From Hymenobacter busanensis (GTDB lineage Bacteria > Bacteroidota > Bacteroidia > Cytophagales > Hymenobacteraceae): a stretch of 64,000 bases of DNA. Made by a program: the position numbers and the translations under genes. The DNA lies in assembly GCF_008727865.1 (NCBI RefSeq), contig NZ_VTWU01000006.1, forward strand, positions 248,001-312,000, in the 5' to 3' direction. Below, piece by piece: positions 25,172 to 32,773 of the stretch. The notes below the pieces were generated by a model that saw only the letters and a program-made list of their open reading frames with translations, was not told the origin of the DNA and ran no database searches. The stretch's first letter is position 1. Each line of letters starts with the position of its first letter.

Positions 25172-28033
25172 TTACTTCCCAAACTGCCGCAAATTGTAGG
25201 TGAAGCTGAGCAGGAAATACTGCGTGAGCACGCGGCTGCGCACGTCTTCGAGGTAGGTATCGGTGATGTTGCGCACCACGCTGCGGTTTTGGCGCAGGAT
25301 ATCGTAGGCTTGCAGCTTCAGCTCACCCTGCTTGTTGGCGAAGAACTGGCGGGCAATGCTGGCGTTCCAGAGCAGCACGCGCTGGTTGTAGCCGGCCGCG
25401 CGGCCGCTGTAGTTGGTCATCCACACATCGGAGGTGAATACCCAGCGGCCGGGCAGTTGGTAATACACATCGGCCGTGAGGGTTTGGGTGAGAAACGAGC
25501 TATTTTGCTGCGGCAGCAGGGAATACGTGGCCCGCTGGTAGGTGACATTGCCGCGTAGGCCAAATTCGAGTTGGTCGTTGAAAGCGGAGTTGAGGCTTAG
25601 CCCCTGGCCGACGCTCCACGAGCGAGACTGGTTGGTAAGCTCGTTTACAAAGCTGTTGTTACGCGTTAAATTTCCGTTAGTAGTCAAGTTTACATTCAGC
25701 TTATGCCAGGACAGTCGCTGGCCCAGCGACACAAAACCGTTGAGCGTGGCGTAGCCATCGGCATTCACGGGGCGGGTGGTTTGCACGCCGCGGGCGCTGA
25801 AACTGGTGGCCGACACGATGCGGTTCTGGACTTGGTTGCCGCCCAGCAGCAGAAACACGCTGCGGTTGTTCACGGCGTTGAACTGGCTGTAGGTGGCCGT
25901 GAGCGAGTGCACGTATTCGGGGCGCAGGTGGGGGTTGCCCAGGCGCACGTTGAGCGGGTTGGTGTTGTCGGCCACGGGCTGTAGCTGGGTGGCGGTGGGT
26001 GCCTGCAGGCGGGTGCGGTAGTTGAAGCGCAGGTTACGGCTGCGGCTGCCGGTCCAGCTGAACATGGCGTTGGGCAGCAGGTTCTGGTAATGCCGCGTGA
26101 GGGCCGTGTCTGCCGACTGGTTGTCGACCCGCAAATCGGCCTGCTGCGCGTCGAGGCCCAGCCCATAGGTGAAGCGCAGGCGGCTGGTTTGCACCGTCAG
26201 GCCCGCGCGGTTGGTCAGAAAGTCGCTGCTGAATCGGTTGCTAAGGGCGTAGTTCGGGAGCGTGTACTGCTGGGTGGCTTCGTCTAAGTCACTCACGCGG
26301 CGGTCGGCGCGGCTGTGGCTGCGGGCCAGGTTGTAGTGCAACTCCAGCTTGCGGCGCAGGCTCAGCGGCTCGGTGTACGAGAGGTTCAGGGCCTGCGTAC
26401 GGGCGGGGTTGTCCTGCGCAATGCGCTGGTCGAGTCGAGTCGTGTTGGGCGCGCCGTCGGGGGCGAAGAAAGTATTGGTGGCCTGGTTGAGGGCGTCGCC
26501 GTCCTGGTTGTTGAGCACCGTGTTCAGGTTGGCCGAAAACGTGCGGCCCTGCTTGGCAAACTTGCGCATCAGCAGCGCGTTGCCGCCGCCCCAAAGCGTG
26601 TTGGCCAGTGCATCGTAGCGGCCTTGGCTTTCGTTGAGTTGCAGCGCCCCCCGACTGGTTTGCTGCTGACTCAGGTTCAGCCCGTCGGAGATGCGCCACC
26701 ACAGGTTCGGCGTGAAGCGCAGCGAGGTCAGCGAATCCACCTGGTAATCGAGGCGGAAGTTGAAGCGCTGCGTGAGCACCCGGCTGCGCGAGTCGGCTAG
26801 CTGCTGGGTGAGCAAGGGCGTACCGGCCTCGCCGGCGGTACCGGTGGCCACGTTTTCGCGCCGAATCTGCTGCTGGTTGGTGAGCGTGGTGCGGCTGGCG
26901 AAGTAGCTGGTGGCCACTTCGGCGCGCTTGCCCCAGGCGTCGCGGTAGTTCAGCCCGCCCGCCACCGATTCGAGGATGCCGATGGGCTGAGTGGTGCCGC
27001 CTGCGCCGCTGTTGCGGTTTCGTTGGCCGCCACCCAGCACCACCGTCGGCCCGCCGCCACTGCCACCGCCGAATCCGCCGGGCAGGTCGCTGCCCATTGT
27101 GCCGGCGCCGGGGCCCGCGCTGGCGTCGCCGGCCGCGGGGCCGCCGTTGTCGCCGAAACCCAGCTGGTTGATGTTGTTGGCCTGCCCGATGGCCGACAGC
27201 TGGCGGCCGTTGTTGAAGCGGTTCAGGCCGAGGCGGGCCTGGTAGCGGCCATCGGTGCCCACGCCCACGCCGTTTTGGCCGAAGTAGCCCTTGCGCTTGT
27301 CGCGCTTGGTCACCAGGTTCAGGGTTTTCTGCTGGTTGCCGTCGTCGATGCCCGAAAAGGCGGCCTGGTCGCTGCGGGCGTTGTAGAGTTGCACCTGGTC
27401 GATGATGTCGGCCGGCAGGTTGCGGGTGGCCATTTTGGGGTCGTCGCCGAAGAAAGGCTTGCCGTCGACGAGCACGCGCTGCACGTCCTGCCCGTGCGCC
27501 TTGATGTTGCCGTCGCGGTCGACTTCTACGCCCGGCAGCTTCTTCAGCAACGACTCCACGGCCGCGTTCGGCTGGGTTTTGAAGGCCTTGGCGCTGAAGG
27601 CCAGCGTGTCGCCGCTCACGCTCACCGGGGCCCGCTCCTGCTGAATCACGACCTCGCCCAGGGTTTGCGACATGGCTTTCAGCCGCAGCGTGCCCGCGTT
27701 CAGCGCCGCGGGGCCTCCGGCGGGCAGGGTTACCGGCGTCAGCTGGCTTTTGTAGCCCAGAAACGTGGTCAGCAGAAAGTAGCGGCCGGGCGCCACGTTG
27801 CGCAGCGCGAAACGCCCGTCGCCGTCGGTGATGGTGAAGCTCAGGTACGACGAGTCGCGCCCGGCCAGCAGCGACACCGACGCCTCCCGCAGCGGCTTGC
27901 CGGTAAGCGAATCGGCCACCAGGCCCTGAATCTGGCCTTTGCCGGTGCTGGCCGCGGCTGACGCAGCCGATTTCTGCGCCAGCGCCGGAGCCCAATAGCT
28001 CAGCCAGCAAACGAGGAGTAAGAAATAGCGCAT
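25172..28033 (-). CDS. TonB-dependent-receptor-like outer-membrane beta-barrel protein
   Basis: 953 residues. The signal peptide (YFLLLVCWLSYWAPALAQ) is followed by a carboxypeptidase-regulatory-like beta-sandwich (about 35-115: GLVADSLTGKPLREASVSLL, SDGDGRFALRNVAPG-like). A plug domain (about 135-235) has LLKKLPGVEVDRDGNIKAHG and RVLVDGKPFFGDDP. The rest is beta-barrel strands ending in QYFLLSFTYNLRQFGK with a terminal aromatic-rich strand. A Gly-rich loop (about 325-380, runs such as GGFGGGSGGG) is inserted early in the barrel. This is the beta-barrel family paired with GLPGLI genes, as here. The substrate is unknown. The start is ATG 28033; the open frame upstream runs through a degenerate repeat. 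Confidence 0.9.
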   Translation of the reverse strand: MRYFLLLVCWLSYWAPALAQKSAASAAASTGKGQIQGLVADSLTGKPLREASVSLLAGRDSSYLSFTITDGDGRFALRNVAPGRYFLLTTFLGYKSQLTPVTLPAGGPAALNAGTLRLKAMSQTLGEVVIQQERAPVSVSGDTLAFSAKAFKTQPNAAVESLLKKLPGVEVDRDGNIKAHGQDVQRVLVDGKPFFGDDPKMATRNLPADIIDQVQLYNARSDQAAFSGIDDGNQQKTLNLVTKRDKRKGYFGQNGVGVGTDGRYQARLGLNRFNNGRQLSAIGQANNINQLGFGDNGGPAAGDASAGPGAGTMGSDLPGGFGGGSGGGPTVVLGGGQRNRNSGAGGTTQPIGILESVAGGLNYRDAWGKRAEVATSYFASRTTLTNQQQIRRENVATGTAGEAGTPLLTQQLADSRSRVLTQRFNFRLDYQVDSLTSLRFTPNLWWRISDGLNLSQQQTSRGALQLNESQGRYDALANTLWGGGNALLMRKFAKQGRTFSANLNTVLNNQDGDALNQATNTFFAPDGAPNTTRLDQRIAQDNPARTQALNLSYTEPLSLRRKLELHYNLARSHSRADRRVSDLDEATQQYTLPNYALSNRFSSDFLTNRAGLTVQTSRLRFTYGLGLDAQQADLRVDNQSADTALTRHYQNLLPNAMFSWTGSRSRNLRFNYRTRLQAPTATQLQPVADNTNPLNVRLGNPHLRPEYVHSLTATYSQFNAVNNRSVFLLLGGNQVQNRIVSATSFSARGVQTTRPVNADGYATLNGFVSLGQRLSWHKLNVNLTTNGNLTRNNSFVNELTNQSRSWSVGQGLSLNSAFNDQLEFGLRGNVTYQRATYSLLPQQNSSFLTQTLTADVYYQLPGRWVFTSDVWMTNYSGRAAGYNQRVLLWNASIARQFFANKQGELKLQAYDILRQNRSVVRNITDTYLEDVRSRVLTQYFLLSFTYNLRQFGK

Positions 28034-28042
28034 GGCGGGTTC

Positions 28043-28165
28043 GAATTCGGAGTGCGGAATGATGAATGCTGACTGCTGGGGTCGGGTGCGCGGCGCTGGA
28101 CGGGCAGAATGCCGAATGCAGCGGGCCGATTGCCCGATTCCGCATTCAGTATTCCCCATTCAGAA
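28043..28165. repeat. Degenerate GAATGC-type intergenic repeat
   Basis: Short variants of one phrase recur within 120 bp: GTGCGGAATGATGAATGC, GCAGAATGCCGAATGC and, in inverted orientation, ATTCCGCATTCAG and CCCCATTCAGAATT. Together they make an imperfect inverted repeat between the GLPGLI and receptor genes. Such GGAATGCGGAATG phrases are common intergenic clutter in cytophagaleans; no function is visible. Confidence 0.5.
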
Positions 28166-28963
28166 TTAGTTGCCGATGGCGCGGTCCATCATTCGTTGGC
28201 GGAAATCGGCGCGGGCTTTGTCGCGCAGGTCGCGCAGTTGCTCGGTGCTTACCAGCTGGGCGCCGGCGTTGGGCCGCACGTCGGCTTCGGCCACGGGCTT
28301 GGTATCGACTTTGGTGGCCCGGAATTGCTCACGTGAGCCTTCCAGGGCCAGCACCACGCCTTTTTCGGGCATCAGCTCCTTCACCGGCGAGTAGGTGAAG
28401 GGCAGTTCGGTGGTGTACCACACGGTGTAGGTTTCCTTCTGGTAGGGCACCGTGGCTTTGCGGCAGGTAAAGCCGGCAATTTTCTTGGTCTGGGTGGTTT
28501 CCTGCCAGCCGGTGGGCTTCACGAAGGGGGCGTCGGTGCGGTAAGTGGTGGTCGTACCGTCGGTTTTCAGGGCTACCACGGTGGCCACGGCGCGCGCCTG
28601 CTGGTCGATGTACACGGCTTCGTCGTAGGGCCGGCCGAGGCTGGTGGTTTGGGGCGCCGAGTTGGGGCCATCGGACTGCACGACGCGCATGGCGTTGTTT
28701 TCGCGCTCTTCCTTGGCGTAGTTGCCGGCGAAGCTGAGCGTCATACCGAAAGTGCGGGTGTCGGGTATGTCGGTGGGAAAATCGGGGCTGCCGGGCTTCA
28801 CCACCTGCCCGTTGATGACGACCCGGGCCTGCGAGAGGTCAACTTTCTGGGCTACTTCGTACTGAATGCGGCCGGAGGTAGGCGCCGTTTGGGCGTGGGC
28901 GGCAATGCTCAGGCCGGTGGCCAGCGTCAGGAGCACGAACAGGAACACGAGGAGGGTTTTCAT
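28166..28963 (-). CDS. GLPGLI family protein
   Basis: 265 residues: signal peptide (LLVFLFVLLTLATGLSIAAHAQ), then a periplasmic domain. GRIQYEVAQKVDL is the usual opening strand, KKIAGFTCRKATVPYQKETYTVWYTTELPFTYSP the conserved core, and the diagnostic GLPGLILE appears here as KGVVLALEG. GLPGLI proteins have no known biochemical function. They occur next to outer-membrane beta-barrel proteins, exactly as here (the receptor gene follows 132 bp downstream on the same strand). The start is ATG 28963. An inverted repeat covers the bases directly upstream, and a four-unit operator lies further out. Confidence 0.88.
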   Translation of the reverse strand: MKTLLVFLFVLLTLATGLSIAAHAQTAPTSGRIQYEVAQKVDLSQARVVINGQVVKPGSPDFPTDIPDTRTFGMTLSFAGNYAKEERENNAMRVVQSDGPNSAPQTTSLGRPYDEAVYIDQQARAVATVVALKTDGTTTTYRTDAPFVKPTGWQETTQTKKIAGFTCRKATVPYQKETYTVWYTTELPFTYSPVKELMPEKGVVLALEGSREQFRATKVDTKPVAEADVRPNAGAQLVSTEQLRDLRDKARADFRQRMMDRAIGN

Positions 28964-28964
28964 G

Positions 28965-28996
28965 GCAAGCGTCGGTTGGGGTTGGTTGACGCTTGC
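28965..28996. promoter_or_regulatory. Inverted repeat at the GLPGLI translation start
   Basis: Perfect 9-bp arms GCAAGCGTC / GACGCTTGC with a 14-nt spacer, beginning one base outside the GLPGLI start codon. In the mRNA it would form a hairpin over the ribosome-binding region. It could also be a DNA operator. Confidence 0.5.
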
Positions 28997-29013
28997 AAAG
29001 CACCGCAAGGCAA

Positions 29014-29050
29014 GTGTAAAGCACTGTTATCTTGTGTTAAAGAGTGTTAA
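29014..29050. promoter_or_regulatory. Four-unit 10-bp-phased direct-repeat operator
   Basis: Four copies of one heptamer spaced exactly 10 bp apart: GTGTAAA at 29014, CTGTTAT at 29024, GTGTTAA at 29034 and GTGTTAA at 29044. Head-to-tail heptamers at 10-11 bp are typical binding sites of OmpR/PhoB-type response regulators. The array lies in the divergent gap between the GLPGLI/receptor genes and the histidine kinase whose downstream partner is an OmpR-type regulator, so regulation by that pair is the obvious guess. Confidence 0.65.
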
Positions 29051-29113
29051 CGGTGCACTTTCGGCGCGCTGGAGGTCGTAAATTCGGCTCGTCAACTTCC
29101 CACTCCCCTGCCC

Positions 29114-30556
29114 ATGAAACGCCGCATCCGCTCTATTTTCTGGCTGATGGCGTTGTGCATTCTGGGCATCAACGGCTTTCAGGCCTACTGGCTCTACAAC
29201 ACCTACCAGCTCAGCACCACGCAGTTTCAGCGCACCGCCCGCGAGGCCCTGCAAAGCGTGGTGCAGCAGTACCAGCTGGCCGCGGCCCGGCAGTTTATTC
29301 GCGGCAGCGGCCCCGAGAAGGTGGTTATTTTCCAGAGTTTTTCGCAGGACGGCGACGCGCTCGACCGCGTTATTGTGCAGAACCACAACGGCGCCAAACC
29401 CGACTCTACCAGGCAGCTGCGGCGTGTGGCCCTGCAACGCGAGCTGCTCACGCGCCTGCCCCAGCGTCGCCCGGCCGACACGCTGGCCCGGCACCTCTCG
29501 CGCCTGCTCATCGGCGACTGGAAAAGCAGCCAGCAGGTGAATTTGCCGCGCCTGCAGCAGGCCTACCGCGCCGAGCTGGATTTGCGCGGCATTCCCACCG
29601 CCTTCGTGCTCGATACGCTGCGCATTCCCATTGCCGAGCGCAGCCGCGCGGCCCTGCTCGAACCGCAGTCGGCCCGGCTGGCGGCCGTGGATTTTCGTAC
29701 CGCGCCGGTGGCGCTGAACCCCATCAACTACCTGTATGTGCAGGCCGGGTTTGCCACACCCGCGTTCTACATTCTGCGCCAGATGGGCGGTTTGCTGGGC
29801 GGTTCGGTGCTGCTGCTGGCCCTCACCACGGGCTGCTTTGTGCTGATGCTGTCCACGATTCTGAAGCAGAAAAAGCTCTCGGAAGTCAAAAACGACTTCA
29901 TCAACAACATGACCCACGAGCTGAAAACGCCGTTGGCTACGGTGTCGGCCGCGGTGGAAGCCATGCAGCATTTTGGCGTGCTGCAGGACGCGCAAAAGAC
30001 CCAGACCTACCTCAGCATTTCGCGCCACGAGCTGCAGCGCCTCTCCGACTTGGTGGAGCGCGTGCTCAACATTGCCGTGGAGGAGCGCCAGACCCTCACG
30101 CTCAATCCCGAGCTGGTGCGCCCCGCCGAGCTGGTAGACGAACTGGTGGCCCGGCACCAGCTGAAAGCCGCCAAGCCGGTGCAGTTCACCGTCGATATTT
30201 CGCCTGCCGACGCCGTGCGCCTCGACCGCACCCACGTCTCGGGCGTCATCAACAACCTCATCGACAACGCCATCAAGTACTCGCGCGAGCAGGTCAGCAT
30301 TGCCATTCGCGGCCGCCGCGAGGCCAGCGGCTGGCGCCTCACCGTGCAGGACGACGGCATCGGCATTCCCAGCAGTTACCAGGAAGCTATTTTCGACCGG
30401 TTTTTCCGCGTGCCCACTGGCAACCTACACCCCGTCAAAGGCTTTGGCCTGGGCCTCTACTACGTGCGCCAAGTGGTGGAGCGCCACGGCGGCACCATCG
30501 ACGTGCGCAGTTCGCCCAACCAAGGCAGCGAGTTTTCGATGTGGCTGCCGGGCTAA
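29114..30556 (+). CDS. Sensor histidine kinase (membrane-bound)
   Basis: 480 residues. The first span is about 9-28 (WLMALCILGINGFQAYWLY), followed by a periplasmic sensor region of about 190 residues. A second span is near 230-252 (LLGGSVLLLALTTGCFVLML). Then come HisKA with MTHELKTPLATV (phosphorylated H268), the HATPase N box NNLIDNAIKYS, DDGIGIP and GFGLGLYYV. It is an orthodox class I kinase, presumably phosphorylating the OmpR-type regulator encoded 123 bp downstream. It diverges from the GLPGLI gene across the four-unit operator. The signal is unknown; given the neighbours it may be an envelope state or the receptor's ligand. Confidence 0.92.
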   Translation: MKRRIRSIFWLMALCILGINGFQAYWLYNTYQLSTTQFQRTAREALQSVVQQYQLAAARQFIRGSGPEKVVIFQSFSQDGDALDRVIVQNHNGAKPDSTRQLRRVALQRELLTRLPQRRPADTLARHLSRLLIGDWKSSQQVNLPRLQQAYRAELDLRGIPTAFVLDTLRIPIAERSRAALLEPQSARLAAVDFRTAPVALNPINYLYVQAGFATPAFYILRQMGGLLGGSVLLLALTTGCFVLMLSTILKQKKLSEVKNDFINNMTHELKTPLATVSAAVEAMQHFGVLQDAQKTQTYLSISRHELQRLSDLVERVLNIAVEERQTLTLNPELVRPAELVDELVARHQLKAAKPVQFTVDISPADAVRLDRTHVSGVINNLIDNAIKYSREQVSIAIRGRREASGWRLTVQDDGIGIPSSYQEAIFDRFFRVPTGNLHPVKGFGLGLYYVRQVVERHGGTIDVRSSPNQGSEFSMWLPG

Positions 30557-30562
30557 ATGATT

Positions 30563-30612
30563 GTCATGCAAAGCCTCCGCCGAACCGAAGGTCGCCTGCG
30601 GCTCTGCATGAC
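30563..30612. repeat. Short REP-like palindrome (copy 2)
   Basis: Arms GTCATGCAAAGCC and GGCTCTGCATGAC (one mismatch) enclose about 24 bp between the kinase and regulator genes. The GTCATGC end resembles copy 1 at 25052. As RNA it could form a hairpin that separates kinase and regulator expression. Confidence 0.6.
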
Positions 30613-30679
30613 GGTCAGGAATAAGCCACCTACCCCGAACTCCCAGCCCCTACCTTCCAATTCTTAGCCTTTCTTCCCC

Positions 30680-31360
30680 ATGCCTACCGTACTCCTCATC
30701 GAAGACGAAGCCGCTTTGGGCATGATTGTGAAGGACAGCCTGGAGGTGCGCGGCTTCACGGTGCAGTACGCCGCCGACGGCGAGGAAGGCCTGCGGCTGT
30801 TTCGCCAGCACTGCCCCGACATTGTGGTGGCCGACGTGATGATGCCTAAGCTCGACGGCTTTTCGCTGGCCGAGCAGATCCGGCGCGAAAACCCGGTCCT
30901 GCCCATTCTGTTCCTCACGGCCCGCTCGCAGCCCGCCGACGTGGTGCGCGGCTTCGAGCTGGGCGGCAACGACTACCTGAAAAAACCCTTCAGCATGGAC
31001 GAGCTGATTGTGCGCATCAAAGCCCAGCTCAACCGCTTCACGCCGCCCGCCGCGCCGGCGCCCAGCGGCCCGCTCCGCATCGGCCGCTACCAGTTCGACC
31101 ACCCCAAGCAAAAGCTTCTCTTTGAGGGCCAGGCCGAGGAACTGACGCACCGCGAGGCCGAGCTGCTCAAGCACCTCTACGACCAGCGCAACCAAGTGCT
31201 GGCCCGCGGCGCCGTGCTGCAGGCCTTGTGGGGCGACGACAACTTTTTCAACGGCCGCAGCCTCGACGTGTTCATCACGCGCCTGCGCCGCTACCTCCGC
31301 CACGACCCACAGGTGCAGATCATGAACGTGCGCGGCATTGGCTACAAGCTCATTGCTTGA
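30680..31360 (+). CDS. OmpR-family response regulator
   Basis: 226 residues. The receiver domain (1-120) has acidic EDE at 8-10, phosphoacceptor D52 in VADVMMPKLDG, and LKKPFS with the conserved Lys. The winged-helix DNA-binding domain (about 130-226) has LTHREAELLKHLYDQRNQVLARGAVLQALWG and SLDVFITRLRRYLR. It is the standard output partner of the kinase 123 bp upstream. By family it binds head-to-tail repeats spaced 10-11 bp, and the array at 29014-29050 fits that. Its own stop is followed by a terminator serving the convergent gene. Confidence 0.94.
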   Translation: MPTVLLIEDEAALGMIVKDSLEVRGFTVQYAADGEEGLRLFRQHCPDIVVADVMMPKLDGFSLAEQIRRENPVLPILFLTARSQPADVVRGFELGGNDYLKKPFSMDELIVRIKAQLNRFTPPAAPAPSGPLRIGRYQFDHPKQKLLFEGQAEELTHREAELLKHLYDQRNQVLARGAVLQALWGDDNFFNGRSLDVFITRLRRYLRHDPQVQIMNVRGIGYKLIA

Positions 31361-31378
31361 TATAGACGCAACAAAAAG

Positions 31379-31416
31379 CCCCCGCACCGGGCGTAGACGC
31401 CAGTTGCGGGGGCTTG
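31379..31416 (-). terminator. Intrinsic terminator of the DUF2383 gene
   Basis: 10-bp stem AGCCCCCGCA / TGCGGGGGCT with an 18-nt loop. On the minus strand it is followed by CTTTTT-type bases (TTTTTG), placing it 20 bp after the stop of the gene at 31436. It could also slow plus-strand transcription from the regulator gene, though no T-run follows on that side. Confidence 0.8.
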
Positions 31417-31435
31417 TGCTGACTCAGGCTAGCCG

Positions 31436-32269
31436 TTACTGCTTGTTCTGCAGCTGCTTGAGCTTGTGGTAGGTTTGCTTCGACTGGGCGTACTGCCGCT
31501 GCACTTCGTTGCGGAGCGCCCCGGTCAGGCTTTGGTCGGCCAGGGCCTCTTCGTAGGCCTTGATGGCCCACTCCTCCCCGTACACGTTGGAGCCGAGCAC
31601 GGCCTTTTCGTCGTAGCCGGTCACGGCCGCTTTGGCTTCCATCCAGCCGCGGTAGACCTTGCCCTTGAGGGTAGTGCCGGTTTCGCGGCTGCCGTCTTTG
31701 TCGCGCAGGTAGGTATTGAGCTTGTTGGCAAACTGCTGGCTTTGGCTAACCAGCTGCTTGTAGTAGCCGCGCAGTTCTGCATCCTGGCTTTCACCGGCAG
31801 CGCGCTGGTACCCTTCCACCCGGTCGTTTACGAAGAGCAGCAGCTCGTGCAGCGTAGCCGCTTCGCCGCTTTTGTTGCGCCGGGCGCTAGCGCCCGACGA
31901 TTTGCCGCTGCGGCTGAGCAAGTACCAGCTGCCGGCAGCCAGTACGGCGCCCCCTACCACTTTCTGGGTGGTGGAAAGCTGGCGCCACCGGTCCGATGCC
32001 TGCCCGGCCAGTCGCTTCACCGGCTCCGGCACTTGGGTGAGGGTATCGGTCAGGCCGCTGTCTTGCAGCCAACGCTGGGCCTGCGACAGCAGCGGCGCGG
32101 CCGCGCCGCCGAACGATTGGGAAGAAGCACCGGCCGATGCTTGGTCGGCTGAGTCGGTGGGCTGGCTGCCCGCAACGGCGCTAGCCGTTTGCGTTGGGTT
32201 GTCGGCATCGGAGAGGGCGTGGGCGGCCGGCGAGTTGGTGCTAACGCGGGGTTTGCTGGGATGGCTCAT
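31436..32269 (-). CDS. DUF2383 (PA2169-type) four-helix-bundle protein with membrane anchor
   Basis: 277 residues. Residues 1-75 are a disordered Ser/Ala/Gln-rich segment. Residues about 100-150 include a hydrophobic stretch (VVGGAVLAAGSWYLLS), probably a membrane anchor. The C-terminal half is the ferritin-like PA2169/DUF2383 domain: ATLHELLLFVNDRVEGYQRAA, DAELRGYYKQLVSQSQQFANKL, TLKGKVYRGWMEAKAAVTG and EEWAIKAYEEAL. The family's role is unknown; members are often stress-associated. The start is ATG 32269 (MSHPSKPR) after an open stretch. No operon partner is evident, as the cupredoxin gene ends 115 bp away. Confidence 0.8.
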   Translation of the reverse strand: MSHPSKPRVSTNSPAAHALSDADNPTQTASAVAGSQPTDSADQASAGASSQSFGGAAAPLLSQAQRWLQDSGLTDTLTQVPEPVKRLAGQASDRWRQLSTTQKVVGGAVLAAGSWYLLSRSGKSSGASARRNKSGEAATLHELLLFVNDRVEGYQRAAGESQDAELRGYYKQLVSQSQQFANKLNTYLRDKDGSRETGTTLKGKVYRGWMEAKAAVTGYDEKAVLGSNVYGEEWAIKAYEEALADQSLTGALRNEVQRQYAQSKQTYHKLKQLQNKQ

Positions 32270-32383
32270 AGTGAAGATCGAAAAAAGTGGACCACAGCCG
32301 AGTGTTTGGCTGGTGGTAACTCTTTCGAGGAACCGGCCCGGAAGGTTACACCCCAGCTTGCCGGCCCCGTCGCAGGGCACCCG

Positions 32384-32761
32384 CTACTTCACCACAAGGC
32401 TACCGCGCAGCATGCCCATTCCGCAGGTGAAATCGAACCGGCCGGGTTGTTGGGGCAGCAGCTCGATTTGGGTTGTTTGGAACGCGGGCAAATCGCGCCG
32501 GACGCCGAAATCAGGCATCAGCAGCTCCTCCGAGCAGCTATTTTCCTCGGCGCGGTAGAAATTGAGCTGCACCGGCTTGCCGCGCTCCACCTCAATTACG
32601 TCGGGCGAATAGCCACCCTTTACGGTAATGGCCACCTCCTGCACGCCGCTCGGGGAAGCGGCTGCCGCAACCGTCTGCCGAGTCGAAAAAAAGAAGTACC
32701 ACAGCACCAACCCGGCCAACGCCAGACCGCCCACCGTCACCAGAATTTCAGCAGCATCCAT
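32384..32761 (-). CDS. Membrane-anchored cupredoxin-domain protein
   Basis: 125 residues: N-terminal membrane span (ILVTVGGLALAGLVLWYFFF), then a cupredoxin-like beta-sandwich, VAITVKGGYSPDVIEVERGKPVQLNFYRAEENSCSEELLMPDFG, ending RFDFTCGMGMLRGSLVVK. C in NSCSEE and C/M in FTCGMGM are candidate copper ligands; the pattern resembles copper-carrier cupredoxins encoded next to copper ATPases. It starts 12 bp after the copA stop, so it is the second gene of a copA operon. A role receiving or buffering periplasmic copper exported by CopA is inferred. The start is ATG 32761; a TTG two codons upstream is also in frame. Confidence 0.82.
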   Translation of the reverse strand: MDAAEILVTVGGLALAGLVLWYFFFSTRQTVAAAASPSGVQEVAITVKGGYSPDVIEVERGKPVQLNFYRAEENSCSEELLMPDFGVRRDLPAFQTTQIELLPQQPGRFDFTCGMGMLRGSLVVK

Positions 32762-32773
32762 CAGCAAAAGCCG

